Source: Parietaria judaica (lineage: Eukaryota; Streptophyta; Magnoliopsida; Rosales; Urticaceae). Taken from it: a stretch of 64,000 bases of DNA. The notes beneath the pieces were generated by a model. That model was not told the DNA's origin, ran no database searches, and saw nothing but the letters and a program-made list of their open reading frames with translations. Location of the stretch: NCBI GenBank assembly GCA_954871525.1, contig OX940870.1, forward strand, positions 17,267,501 to 17,331,500, read 5' to 3'. Position numbers and translations under genes: made by a program. This document shows, one piece after another, positions 22,192 to 34,816 of this stretch (position 1 is the stretch's first letter; each line of letters starts with the position of its first letter).

Positions 22192-24929
22192 TGTTGGGAA
22201 ATCGGTGGTATCAAGCCGACTTCCTTACCACGATAATAGCTTCCGGGCCGTCCCGGTAACATTTAAAAATTCATTTTAAAGCGGAAATCTTGTTATCGGA
22301 CCGACGACACGGATATCGGGTAACAATCAAAACGAGATCTGATAAATATTTCGAATTTAATATTTTCATATTCATTATTAATAATCTAGTCGAATAGGAA
22401 ATAAATAGAAAGCAGTAAATGGTCGCATTTATTTACGGCCTCAGTTGACGATTCCGGCTGCGCGTTCTGACTTGGGCAGGGCTCCGCCGGTGTTGAGGGA
22501 AACTCCCGTGATCTTCCGGGATAGACTCCTGGATTCCTCGCTACCGAAGCGTGGGCTTCGCTGGCAGGACTCCGTCGCAAAATTTACCTGAAGGTTCTTT
22601 TAAAGCTACCGGAGAAAAATATCTCCTAAGCCGAACCAGAAAAAAGAGATCAGAAGCAAAAAACTCGCAGATCCTACAGAGAGAGGGAGAGCTCGAGTTT
22701 TTGCTCTGGGGAAAGGTGTGTTGAATGTGTAGAATGAGCTTCCTATTTATAGGCTCAAGCTGTAACCGATTTGGAGATTTTCCCTCCCATTATTCGAATT
22801 CTTTTAATTAAATATAAATAATTATTTAAATCCAATGATCCAGATTCAATCTCATCTAGATCCAATGGATATAATTAATCAGGGATTTAATTAATTGAAT
22901 AATATAAGATAAGATCATATCATATATTTTTCGAATTATATTATATATATATATATTCAAATTCGAATTTGTTAATGATTATCTAGATCCAATGGTTAAA
23001 ATTAAATCTTATACCAATCCAATGGATCAAATCAATTAGGGATAAAGTCAAATACCCTAGGGTTTTACAAAACCCTAATTCAAACTTTTATCTCCTATTT
23101 ATTCGAATTTTAATATCATATATATAATGTTAATTAATTTCTAATCCGACGGTTTAAAGATTAGATCTAAAAACCGATCCAACGGACATAATTAATTAAG
23201 CTAATTCGAAATACCTAACCTTGGTCACCAAGTTTCAATTTCGAATTACATTAGGGTTTGAATCAATTATCTCAATCCAACGGTTGATACTAAATCATGA
23301 CCGATTCAATGGATTAAATTGATTTTAGGGTTTTTGCCTTTATACCAGACTTCAGGTATTTATGCCGCAAAAATAAAATCTTTCAATATTGGTTATTCGA
23401 ACTTATCTAGGGTTTGTTATACTCAAACCCTAATTCGAAATACACATTAAATAATACATGAATATATATTATTTATTTATTAATATAAATCCTTTAATTA
23501 TTAATTAATTATTAATAAGATATTAATAATCAAATCCAAATAATCAAATTATATTAATAAACCCTGATCTCTTTGTCACACATTAAATGTCATGGTGCAA
23601 CACCATCATTTAAATTCGTGACATGTGATTTAATTTCATAGTTTATCGAACCGAGTCATAAACTTAGAAAATCCATAAATCACAAACCGTAAGTCAGAAT
23701 GACTTGGTTCAAAAAGCAAAGTTGCTTAGAATTTAATTTAGAACAATATGGTGCTGTTCGAAAATATAAATTCTAACTTTCTTTTTATCAGTTACTTTCG
23801 TGTACCAAAATATGATACTTTTGCCACGCTATCGATAAAACTATCTGACGTCTGTCACAGACTTGTCAGTTTTATAAGTCGAGCCAAATGATTAAACATT
23901 ATCCAGAATGTATTTTAATCACGTACGTATCATCCGTTACGGAGCTATCCTGGGGACCATGGACCCGTATCACTTAAGCTCCAACGAACTGCTAGTTGTT
24001 CGTCAAACCTCGAAGTGATTCCACTATAGACCCGAGGCTGCACTCTTTAGTGATACGGTATATATTATTCCCTTATATACAGCAGGGTGTCCATTAGATT
24101 CAATCAAATACCGATTATTGTCCTTTCACTTGATGACCCACACATGAGCAGGCGGTTTATACCGTAATGCCCCTCAATGCATTTTCATCCTTGACTCATC
24201 CAGTAATATTATGAATAACCCACTTATGGTTTCGATTCATAAGTTGCGCACGGGTACCTCTCACTTCTCACCACTGACAATCAAGGGAATCATCATGACT
24301 CTGAAGAGAGCTGTGTGATGCCCATATCTATGATCAAGCAATCCTTACTACTGACTATCATGTTCCCAAAATAATAGTGTTGGGAACAGCTGTAATGTCT
24401 TGTGTTCTTTAACGGTTAAATCAAAGAACAATCAAGCCAGCAGCTTGGACTCATGACCACTCAGGACTTAGAACTAATATCCATTTGATCATCATTTTGC
24501 GACTCAACTACAACTTGTCAGTGACGGTCTTATATGACAACTTTCTTGAGTTTAAGTCAGGTCCAGTCCAGTATGAAGACGCTTCATACTTAATGCACTT
24601 CTAGTGAGTGTTGACACACACAAAATCCAGAATAGGATTGTCACTTCAGTCACATTAATGACCTTACCGATTAATGGGCTCCCACCCAGTTAATCAGGTC
24701 ACGGACATTTTAAGTTCATTTATTATGTTTATTAATTCTTCCTCACATGACTCCTTTGTGATAATAATAACATAATTGCATCCTTTATGAACTAAGGAAT
24801 CAAACATTCTATTTTACTCTACAGAAACTATAATAAGATTAACATAATAAGTACCATCTTTATTCAACGACTTGTCATAATCTTTTACAAATGGATAAAT
24901 ATCTTGTTTAAGGACACACATGTCCAACA
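22192..24929 (-). mobile_element. Inverted solo LTR of the same Copia family
   Basis: 2738 bp, the reverse complement of 18772-21535 over its whole length (for example ...GACACACATGTCCAACA at 24929). It is flanked by exact TAAAT (22187-22191 and 24930-24934). It carries no internal sequence, so it is a solo LTR that landed in the leader of its relative in opposite orientation. Confidence 0.9.
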
Positions 24930-26120
24930 TAAATAATATTGTCTTATTTAATAATAAAATATGGATGATAATTCTTAGGAATAATATCATTGACTTATTT
25001 TAAAATTTCATAAATAATTAATTATAAGCCATAGTATAAATTAATGATTATTCTTAGAGAATGGGAATCATTAAAATCTAATTATATATATTCATCATAG
25101 ATATAATTTGTTATAACCTATTTTCATAACCCGTAAACATAGTGCTTATGTTTAATCATTATTAATATGTCAAATGAAGGATAGATATGAATAGTAAAGA
25201 GTAAATATAAAGTGGTCATTATTAATCGGAAAAATCTCAATCATACAATCTTGTCTGAGGAAGAGGGAATCAAAAGTGGGGCCGGTCACCATCCACTTCT
25301 GGGTGACCGGTTAGGACCCCTCCCATCTACCTGGAGCAAGTATGATTGACCTATAACTACCGATAAAATAATGAACACTATAATAATTGAGGCCTTATAT
25401 ATAATTACGTGTCGTAATTAATAAAGCCAAAATATAAACTTTTAATGTGTCATTAAAGGAAAGTTTATAATAAGTTTTAATTAACTTATGAAAAAGTTAC
25501 AAACGTTATTTAACAAAAACAATGGCAAGTATAGAATTAATGATAAAAGGTCTTCATTATTACTGTCACAAGGTCTGCTGACCACACCGCCTCGAGTCAC
25601 CCTAGAGTGACCACTCCTCTTAAGGAAAGGTGTGCTTGTGGAAGGTTTGGCACCGTGATAGTTTCAAAAGAATATGGGGACGGAGGAATCTTGGAAATGG
25701 ACCGTGAGTCACCTTAGAGTGACCATTCCTTAAGGACGACGTTTGCAAGAGGATTCCGAGAACCGAAAATAATGGGTTAAGCTTGCACGGAAGTTGGTAC
25801 TTCCCGACTGTCTATGATGATAGTTAATAATCATAAAGAACTGCGGTGGTTTTTATTTTGAGTATTAATTAAGTTTATGACTAAAACTTAGTTTAACCAA
25901 ACTACACAGTTGATACCGCGAGTCACCTTAGAGTGACCATGCCTTAAGGACGGCAACGATGTGTACAGTCGGTTGAATTATCATGAAATAGTCAATGGGT
26001 TTATTAACGTTTTCTCGAGAACATGTTTGCATCATGTGACTATTTCGAACCAACTTAATTACCCAAAACATTCTACCTATAATAAAGTTTAATAAGTTTC
26101 TTTTTCAATGCCAGTTTAAA
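24930..26120 (+). other. Copia leader, second part, with repeated stem-loops
   Basis: Non-coding leader before gag. The motif GAGTCACC(T/C)TAGAGTGACC followed by a TTAAGGA word occurs at 25594, 25706 and 25920. The GTCAC and GTGAC halves can pair. A related GGTCACC...GGGTGACC hairpin is at about 25286-25311. Confidence 0.7.
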
Positions 26121-26936
26121 ATGTCAAATCCAATTATGTCACTGCTTTCGAACAACACTCTACATGGAAGTAACTTTCCAAAATGGCAAAATAACATCAA
26201 CATTGTTCTTATCAGTGAGAACATTCGTTTTGTTCTTATTGATGAGTGTCCCACTGCACCGGGCACTGGTAGCGCCAGAGGTGTGAAGGAACTCTATGAT
26301 TCTTGGATACAAGCGAACAATCGTGCTAAGGCATACATGCTGGCTAGCATGGCAGACTCGCTGAGAATAAGTTAGAGGTCAAGGACACTGCTTATGAAAT
26401 CATGGAATCCCTTCAAGGGATGTATGGTAAGCAGTCTGAGCAAGCTCAACATGAAGCGACTCGTCGTTACATGAATGCCAAAATGAAACCAGGTACGTAT
26501 GTTCGTGACCATGTCATGAGCATGACGAACTGGTTCAATGAGGCTGAGCTGCACGGGGCCGAGGTGGATGAGAAATCTCAGATCAGCATTATTCTTAATT
26601 TGCTGTCACCTGAGTTTGTTCCATTCACCAGCAATTACATTATGAACAAACTGAAATATGGTTTGACACAGTTGATTAATGAGTTGCAAACCTTTGAGGA
26701 CATCTCGGGTCTGATCAAGAAGAAATCCGATCTGAATATTGCGTTCAAGAAAGGATACTCTTCGAACAACCCGAAGATGAAGAAAAGGCCCGGTCCTAAG
26801 AAAAAGTGGAGAAAGAATTTCCAGCCAAAAACGGGAGGCAACTGCTAGAGGAAGTTGCTTCCTGTGCAAGGAATAGGGACAATGGAAAAGAGATTGTCCC
26901 AAATTCCAAAGTGAAAAGAAGAATGAAACTGGTGAG
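26121..26936 (+). pseudogene. gag: Copia gag
   Basis: Capsid/nucleocapsid gene starting MSNPIMSLLSNN at 26121. The N-terminal part (LHGSNFPKWQNNI) stops at a TAG near 26373. The UBN2 core continues at 26402 with ARRYMNAK-type sequence, HVMSMTNWFNEAELHG and LINELQTFEDISGL. A Lys-rich stretch leads to a CCHC knuckle near 26858-26910 in another frame, where the His is Gln and a TAG lies inside. The broken frames show it is inactive. It is of the same lineage as the minus-strand gag at 63386-63979. Confidence 0.85.
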
Positions 26937-27530
26937 TGTCTCACCTGATAAGTTTCTTAAATACACATTGTTTTAGAAAGTCTTTTCTCCAAAGATCTAA
27001 AATTGAAAAATGTGATATTCTTTGTTTTTCAGCAGCAACTAGGGAGTAATTGCCAGAAATCATCCGAGAGACTCGGAGAACCCTAAAGGCAGATAATGAA
27101 GACTCAATTTTATTCTTTCATGTATGGATCCAAATTGAAGGGCGATTTGAAAACCCTTCAATTTTTATTTTTTGACAATCTTATTTTAATAAAAAAAATT
27201 TGCTGATCCTATACATCTTGAGTAAATATCCGAAATCTTCATATCTTAGATAAAACTCTAAATCGAGGGTTAATATCTTATCATAATGATGAAAAATCAT
27301 TTTGATGGAAATTCATGACAATAAGGGAGATTGTTGCTATACCAGAATAGATAACAGTGATTGTTGTCAAATGGAGAGTGGAAATCACGGTCCCAGGATC
27401 AGAACCAGGTGATACTCAGACGTAGTGGAGGTTAATAACACTACGAGTAGTCACTATAAGAGTTTCATTAGAAACTCTGGGAATACTCAGACGTAGTGGG
27501 AGGTTCTTGTGAACAGTTAAACACTACGAG
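26937..27530 (+). other. Remnant where protease and integrase should be
   Basis: About 0.6 kb of non-coding sequence between gag and RT. No protease DSGA-type or integrase HHCC/DDE motif was seen. Two similar phrases, ATACTCAGACGTAGTGG, occur near 27413 and 27484, so part of it is locally duplicated. Confidence 0.6.
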
Positions 27531-29158
27531 TAAACCCAGCTGGTTTTTGACCTAGATGTTTCAAACACTAGTGTTGAAGATCCGATAAGCTTCGAGGAAG
27601 CTATGATGGATCCTGATAAGGGAGAATGGCAGGATGCCATGAACCAAGAAATAGAATCAATGGATTCTAATGAAGTCTGGGAACTTGTACACCTACCTGA
27701 TGGCTTCAAAAACCATTGGGAATAAATGGGTATACAAGAGAAAGAGAGGAGTGGACGGGAAGGTTGAAACCTTCAAGGCTAGACTAGTGGAAAAGGGTTT
27801 TACCTAGAGAGAAGGTATTGATTTCGAGGAGACCTTCGCTCCATTCGCTAAGTATAAGTCCATCCGGATTCTCATGGCCATAGCCTGTAGTCTCAATTAC
27901 GAGATATGGCAGATGGACGTCAAAACCGCATTCCTGAACGGGTTCATTGACGAGAACATCTATATGGACAAACCAGAAGGGTTCGTGCAACAGGGTCAAG
28001 AAAGGAAAGTTTGCAGGTTACTCAAGTCCATTTATGGATTGAAGCAAGCTTCCAGATCCTGGAATCTAAGGTTTGATGAGACCATCAATACCTATGGGTT
28101 CATTCAGAATGAAACTGAAACCTGCATTTACAAACTCAATGATGAGTCCGTGGAGATTTTTCTTGTTCTATACGTCGATGTTATTCTTCTCATTGGAAAC
28201 AGTGTGAAAATATTATCAGACGTGAAAGCGTGGCTATCTACGCAATTCCAAATGAAGGATGTGGGAGAAGCCAGTTATGTTCTTGGGATCCGTATCTTTA
28301 GGGATCGCAACAACAGGTTTCTAGCCTTGTCACAAGCAGCTTACATTGATAAGGTGCTTGAACGTTTTGCAATGACAAACTCCAAGGGTGGTAATTTACC
28401 AACCAGGCATGGAGTGTTCCTAAGCAGGAACTAGTGTCCAACTTCTCCGGAAGAGCAAGACGAGATGAGGCGGGTACCCTATGCTTCAGCAGTGGGAAGT
28501 CTGATGTACGCTATGCAGTGTACAAGACCAGACATCTGTTACGCTGTGGGAATGGTTAGTAGATACCAATCCAACCCCGGTATGTCTCACTAGATTGCAG
28601 TGAAGAACATTCTCAAGTATCTTCGGAGAACGAGAAACTATATGTTAGTGTTTTCAGGTTCAGATCTGAATCCATTAGGGTACACTGACTTAGATTTTAT
28701 GTCTGACAAAGACGTGAGAAAATCAACGTCGGGAGCAGTGTACACCCTTGCTGGTGGAGCGATATTCTGGAGAAGCGTTAAAGCAATCCTGTATTGTAGA
28801 TTCCACAATGGAAGCTGAATATGTGGCTGTATGTGAAGCAGCCAAGGAATAAGTTTGGCTAAAGAATTTCTACATGGAACTGGGTGTAGTCCCAGATGTA
28901 GATGGACCACAAACGCTATACTGTGATAACAGTGGAGCTGTGGCCAATTCGAAAGAGCCCAGAGACCATAACAAGGCGAAACATATAGAAAGGAAATACC
29001 ATCTCATTAGAGAGATAGTACGTCGTGGGGACGTACGGGTTGTGAAAATAGCCTCGGAGGACAATCTGGCTGATCCATTTACCAAGACGTTGCCAGAGAA
29101 AATATTCAAGAGGCATCTGGATAATATGGGCGTGAAAGACATGAGTCATCTTCTTTAA
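27531..29158 (+). pseudogene. pol: Copia reverse transcriptase and RNase H
   Basis: The conserved RT start (MDSNEVWELV, then KWVYKRK after a one-base shift near 27712) leads to MDVKTAFLNG (about 27915), KSIYGLKQASR (about 28027) and the catalytic loop at 28171, which reads YVDV instead of YVDD. RNase H continues with KSTSGAVYTLAG (about 28720), STMEAEYVA after a shift near 28795, and HIERKYHLIRE, ending LADPFTKTL...HLL at 29158. Stops include TAG near 27807, TAG at 28434 and TAG near 28590. It lies directly before the PPT as in intact Copia elements. Confidence 0.9.
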
Positions 29159-29162
29159 GTAC

Positions 29163-29173
29163 AAGTGGGAGAT
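29163..29173 (+). other. Polypurine tract of the Copia element
   Basis: AAGTGGGAGAT immediately before the 3' LTR; primes plus-strand synthesis in this class. Confidence 0.8.
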
Positions 29174-31941
29174 TGTTGGACATGTGTCCTTAAACAAGAT
29201 ATTTATCCATTTGTAAAAGATTATGACAAGTCGTTGAATAAAGATGGTACTTATTATGTTAATCTTATTATAGTTTCTGTAGAGTAAAATAGAATGTTTG
29301 ATTCCTTAGCTCATAAAGGATGCAATTATGTTATTATTATCACAAAAGAGTCATGTGAGGAAGAATTAATAAACATAATAAATGAACTTAAAATGTCCGT
29401 GACCTGATTAACTGGGTGGGAGCCCATTAATTGGTAAGGTCATTAATGTGACTGAAGTGACAATCCTATTCTGGATTTTGTGTGTGTCAACACTCACTAG
29501 AAGTGCATTAAGTATGAAGCGTCTTCATACTGGACTGGACCTGACTTAAACTCAAGAAGTTGTCATATAAGACCGTCACTGACAACTTGTAGTTGTGTCG
29601 CAAAATGATGATCAAATGGATATTAGTTCTAATTCCTGAGTGGTCATGAGTCCAAGCTGCTGGCTTGATTGTTCTTTGATTTAACCGTTATAGAACACAA
29701 GATATTACCGTTGTTCCCAACAGTATTATTTTGGGAACATGATAGTCAGTAGTAAGGATTGCTTGATCATAGACATGGGCATCACACAGCTCTCTTTAGA
29801 GTCATGATGATTCCCTTGATTGTCAGTGGTGATAAGTGAGAGGTACCCGTGCACAACTTATGAATCAAAACCATAAGTGGGTTACTCATAATATTACTGG
29901 CTGAGTCAAGGATGAAAATGCATTGAGGGGCATTACGGTATAAACCGCCTGCTCATGTGTGGGTCATCAAGTGAAACGACAATAATCGGTATTTGATTGA
30001 ATCTAATGGACACCCTGCTGTATATAAGGGAATAATATATACCGTATCACTAAAGAGTGCAGCCTCGGGTCTATAGTAGAATCACTTCGAGGTTTGACGA
30101 ACACCTAGCAGTTTGTTGGAGCTTAAGTGATATGGGTCCATGGTCCCCTGGATAGCTCCGTAACGGATGATACGTACGTGATTAAAATATATTCTGGATA
30201 ATGTTTAATCATTTGGCTCGACTTATAAAACTGACAAGTCTATCTCAGACGTTAGATATGTTTTATCGATAGCGTGGCAAAAGTATCATATTTTGGTACA
30301 CGAAAGTAACTGATTAAAGGAAAGTTAGAATTTAGATTTTCGAACAGCACCATGTTGTTCTAAATTAAATTCTAAGCAACTTTGCTTTTTGAACCAAGTT
30401 ATTCTGACTTACGGTTTGTGATTTATGGATTTTCTAAGTTTATGACTCGGTTCGATAAACTATGAAATTAAATCACATGTCACGGATTTAAATGATGGTG
30501 TTGCACCATGAAATTTAATGTGTGATATAGAGATCAGGCTTTATTAATATAATTTAATTATTTGGATTTAATTATTAATATCTTATTAATAATTAATTAA
30601 TAATTAAAGGATTTATATTAATAAATAAATAATATATATTTATGTATTATTTAATGTGTATTTCGAATTAGGGTTTGGAGATAACAAACCCTAGATAAAT
30701 TCGAATCACTGATATTGAAGATTTTATTTTTGCGGCGATAGTACCTGAAGTTTGGTATCTTGGCAAAAACCCTAAAATCAATTTAATCCATTGGATCGGT
30801 TATGATTTAGTATCAACCGTTGGATTGAGATAATTGATTTGAACCCTAATATAATTTGAAATTGAAACTTGGTGACCAAGTTTAGGTATTTCGAATTTGC
30901 TTAATTAATTCTGTCCGTTGGATCGGTTTTGAGATTTCATCTTTAAACCGTCAGGTTAGAAATTAATTAACATTATATATATGATATTAAAATTCGAATA
31001 AATTTGAAATGAAGGTCCGAATTAGGGTTTTGTAAAACCCTAGGGTATTTGACTTTATCCCTAATTGATTTGATCCATTGGATTGGTTTAAGATTTAATT
31101 TTAACCATTGGATCTAGATAATCATTAACAAATTCAAATTTAAATATATATATATATAATATAATTCGAAAATATATAATATGATGATAAGATTAAATGT
31201 TTTAATCTTATCTTATATTACTCAATTAATTAAATTCCTGATTAATTATATCCATTGGATCTAGATGAGATTGAATCTGGATCATTGGATTTAAATAATT
31301 ATTTATATTTAATTAAAAGAATTCGAATATTGGGAGGGAAAATCTCCAAATCGGTTACAGCTTGAGCCTATAAATAGGAAGCTCCTTCTACACATTTTAC
31401 ACACCTCTCCCCAGAGCAAAAACTCGAGCTCTCCCTCTCTCTCTAGGGTCTACGAGTTTTCTGCTTCTGATCTCTTTTCTGGTTCGGCTTAGGAGATATT
31501 TTTCTCCGGTAGCTTTAAAAGAACGGGCAGTTAAATTTTGCGACGGAGTCCTGCCAGCGAAGCCCACGCTTCGGTAGCGAGGAATCCAGGAGAATATCCC
31601 GGAAGATCACGGGAGTTTCCCTCAGCACCGGCGGAGCCCTGCCCAAGTCAGAACGCGCAGCCGGAATCATCAGTTGAGGTACGGCCTTATGCATTGGGTA
31701 AATAAATGCGACCATTTACTGCTTTCTATTTATTTCCTGTTCGACTAGATTATTAATAATGAATATGAAAATATTAGATTCGAAATATTTATCAGATCTC
31801 GTTTTGTTGTTACCCGATATCCGTGTCGTCGGTCCGATAACAAGATTTATGCTTTAAAATGAATTTTTTAAATGTTACCGGGACGGCCCGGAGGCTATTA
31901 TCGTGGTAAGGAAGTCGGCTTGATACCTCCGATTTCTAACA
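29174..31941 (+). repeat. 3' LTR of the Copia element
   Basis: 2768 bp, starts TGTTGGACATGTG and ends TTTCTAACA; near-identical to 18772-21535. Confidence 0.9.
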
Positions 31942-33185
31942 AATGCCTCAAACAACAACGCTGCCATTACAATATTGGAATCTAGTTTGCCCGATTCTCA
32001 ATTTTGAAATATTTTACATCAACGGTTTGCTTGTCACATAATAAATATAATTGTACAAACCGAAGTCCAAATTTCAAGACATGTTGAAAAAATACGCGCC
32101 ATTGTTGATTCGATCCGGCATCCTCAAACCACCGGTAGGTGGAGAAGATTTTGTAGAGATCATAATCATAGAGCTAGCAAGTTTGGATTAGACAATAATA
32201 CACGATGGAACTCTACGTATGTAATGATTTCAGTTGTGTGTAAGCAGAGGCTACCTTTGGACCACATCCTCAAAATGGAACTCAAGCCCCAGGCGCAGAT
32301 CACGGAGGCAGAATGGGAAACCGCAAAGAAATTCACCTTATTCCTCAAACCCTTTAATGCAATTACTTTAAATCTTTCTAACCAAAAAAGACACTCTTTG
32401 AATCATGGTCTTTCAGGTTTATATCAAATTAAGTGTGCTTTTAAAGAATTTGAAAATGACCCTATTATTTCTCCCCTTATTCCGGGAGTGGTTGCAAAAT
32501 TCCAAACTTATTGGGATCCACCCCCGTTTTTGTTTTGCTTTGGTGCTATACTAGATCATAGACTTTCGTTTATTTTCGGACCAATGATGTTAGCAGTCGG
32601 GGAAAACATACGAGTGGATTACAGTGATTATCTTAAGGTTGTTAATGAATCCTTTTATGAATTGTACAATGAATATGTTCGGCGGTTCCCCTAATACAGC
32701 GTCCTCGCGCAGCAAAGGGCATTGATGGAAAGCCCAACCAAAACCGGACTAGTGTTTAGCCGGAGACTCAAACAACGATTAGATCGCGCGGAAGCATCTG
32801 GATTCGGTACGCCACCGGCACGAGCAGATGACAAGGAAGGCGCACCGGAAGAAGTGAAGCGGTACTATGGCATTCGGGTCGACGATGAATCAGATGAGTT
32901 GGATGGGATCAAGTGGTGGAAGAATAACCGGGACAGATTCCCGATATTGGCGAGAATGGCGAGGGATATACTGTCCATCCCCATTTCAAGCGTTGCTTAA
33001 GAGAGCGCATTCAGTACGGCTCAGTATATAATCGACGAGTGTAGGGCATCAACAACCAACACACACGTTGAGCAAATGGTCGTGTTGAATGATTTATTGT
33101 TCCGCAACGCCGTGATAGCTGAACGGTCCAAACCAACCGAACTCGAGCTAATGACTGAAAGGTTTAACGTCTTATTCCCCGAGTG
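31942..33185 (+). pseudogene. hAT transposase (plus strand), C-terminal part
   Basis: Continues the frame cut at 18771 (AATGC target) with SNNNAAITIL, then FACHIINIIVQ (about 32018), NNTRWNSTYVM (about 32198), the long helical insertion and VVAKFQTYWDPP (about 32490). After a TAA near 32693 the dimerisation domain follows: LDGIKWWKNNRDRFPILARMA and DILSIPISSVA (about 32900-32996), another TAA at 32998, ESAFSTA, and the end at 33185. With 15845-16330 and 18596-18771 this makes one almost full-length hAT gene spread over 17.3 kb. Confidence 0.85.
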
Positions 33186-34031
33186 ATGCAAAGTTAGCGC
33201 TAATAATGATATGCTATTTCCTCTCTTGGTTTTAAGTCCCTAAGGAGGGTTTTACAAGAGAGGTTTTAGTGAGGCATCTTGTAATTTTTACACTGCATAT
33301 TTACAGCTTTCTTCCACCTTATTGTAATATTCACAATGAATAATACAATTTTTTTTTAAATATCACGTTTTATCATATTTCTTTTTTTGTTAATTAAATT
33401 TGTTAAAATTATCAATATGTTACAAATTAATATTTATTAACATTACAAATTAAAAATTAACAATATAAATCAAAATTATTAATATGTTACAAAATAATAA
33501 ATTATAATATACTTAAATATTAATTTTCAAAAAAATAAATTATAAATAATAATTTTAAATAATTAACATACTTAAATATAATTTTGAAATAATTAATAAA
33601 GTTTCGTAATTAAATTCAGATAAAAATTAATAAAACTAAACATTTCAAGCATTCAGGTACATATGCCGCAAACAAAGAAATAACTTTCTCGCGACCTCAC
33701 GATTTCTCGCGACGAAGCTCCTCGCGACGCATCGCGAAGAGGATCCTTTCGATTTTAGCGACTTTCGTCACGACTGGTCGCGAAGATGCGAGCTGCAGCT
33801 CTACTTGTGACTCTCAAACTGATAGGTTCCTTCAAGAAAAAAAAAAAAAATAATAATCCAAGGTCAATTTCACTCCGTTGAGGTGTTTCGTTTGTAACTA
33901 AATGATATATACAATGAAAGTGCCAAAATTTATCTTGATGGCATATTCTATTTTTTGTTCTTCGTCCTAGATAAAGCGGTAAAAGTAAAAAAACAAATGT
34001 TTTTTTTAATTTTTTTTAATAAATAATTTTA
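33186..34031. other. AT-rich spacer with a TCGCGA-rich block
   Basis: No gene. Probable 3' non-coding tail of the hAT element, then AT-rich DNA. At about 33686-33805 the word TCGCGA or TCGCGAC recurs at least five times in an otherwise AT-rich setting. Confidence 0.6.
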
Positions 34032-34807
34032 GGGTTAATTGCGGCAATAATGCACAACCTTTGGTCTAAAGGGGTTTTCGGTCCCCAACCTTTCAAAGTG
34101 TGGGAAAAAATACACAACGTTTCTTGAATGTAAAATCCGTTGGTCCTTCCGTTAGGGATGTTAACTTCTGCTGATGTGGCATCGTTAAACTGCGAAATGG
34201 ATTGCCAATTTTTATTATTAATTACACAACCTAATTAATAAGAATAGATTTAGATATTTTAATTATTATTCAAAAAATAAATTAAAACTTTAAATTAACG
34301 AGCAATACTTATTTAACGCGTAGTTCTTATTTTTGAACTCGTGCTTCAATATTATTCACATCTTTACTATGTCATTTTTTAAATTACAATTATTTTTAAT
34401 AATCGGTTGTTTTTTAAAAATTCTAGTCGTTTCTAATAGGCTGTCATCATTTAATCTTTGCAAATTTTGTCATGTTTAATAATCCGTTGTTTTCCAAAAA
34501 AATTATTCATGTTTGACGAAGAGCCTGTTAGATTTTTAGGGGGGGGGGGGGGGGGTAAAAATTATTTATTTAAATTTAAAGTAAAAATTATTTATTCTTA
34601 TTAATTAAAGTATACAATTAATATTACAAGTTGGCAGTCCATTTGGCAGTTTAACGATGCCACATCAGCAGTATTTAACATCCCTAACGGAAGGACCAAC
34701 GGATTTTACATTTATAAAAGGTTGTGTATTTTTGCCCACACTTTAAAAGGTTGGGGACCTAAAACCCCTCTTGACCAAAGATTGTGCATTATTGCCGCAA
34801 TTAACCC
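34032..34807. mobile_element. Mutator-like MITE with exact 9-bp duplication
   Basis: Ends GGGTTAATTGCGGCAATAATG and its reverse complement, with inverted repeats of about 180 bp per side (34032 to about 34215; about 34630 to 34807). ATAATTTTA flanks both sides (34023-34031 and 34808-34816). The interior is AT-rich and contains an uninterrupted run of 17 G at 34539-34555. No ORF. Confidence 0.85.
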
Positions 34808-34816
34808 ATAATTTTA

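Larger units (their letters stand above)
18772..31941 (+). mobile_element. 13.2-kb Ty1/Copia retrotransposon inserted in the hAT gene
   Basis: LTRs 18772-21535 and 29174-31941, PBS at 21538, PPT at 29163-29173 and exact AATGC duplications (18767-18771 and 31942-31946). The interior has a long leader invaded by an inverted solo LTR, a gag pseudogene and the 3' half of pol. Protease, integrase and the start of RT are missing between about 26940 and 27530. The two LTRs look about 97% alike by eye, so insertion is fairly recent. Multiple stops make it non-autonomous. Confidence 0.9.

Noticed and set aside
25594..25951. Repeats that could suggest a CRISPR-like array
   Set aside because: Only three units with unequal spacing in a plant retrotransposon leader, and no cas genes.
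34539..34555. G17 as an assembly artefact only
   Set aside because: Not used as a main claim: it may be genuine, but homopolymer length cannot be trusted from sequence alone, so it is reported only with the MITE.
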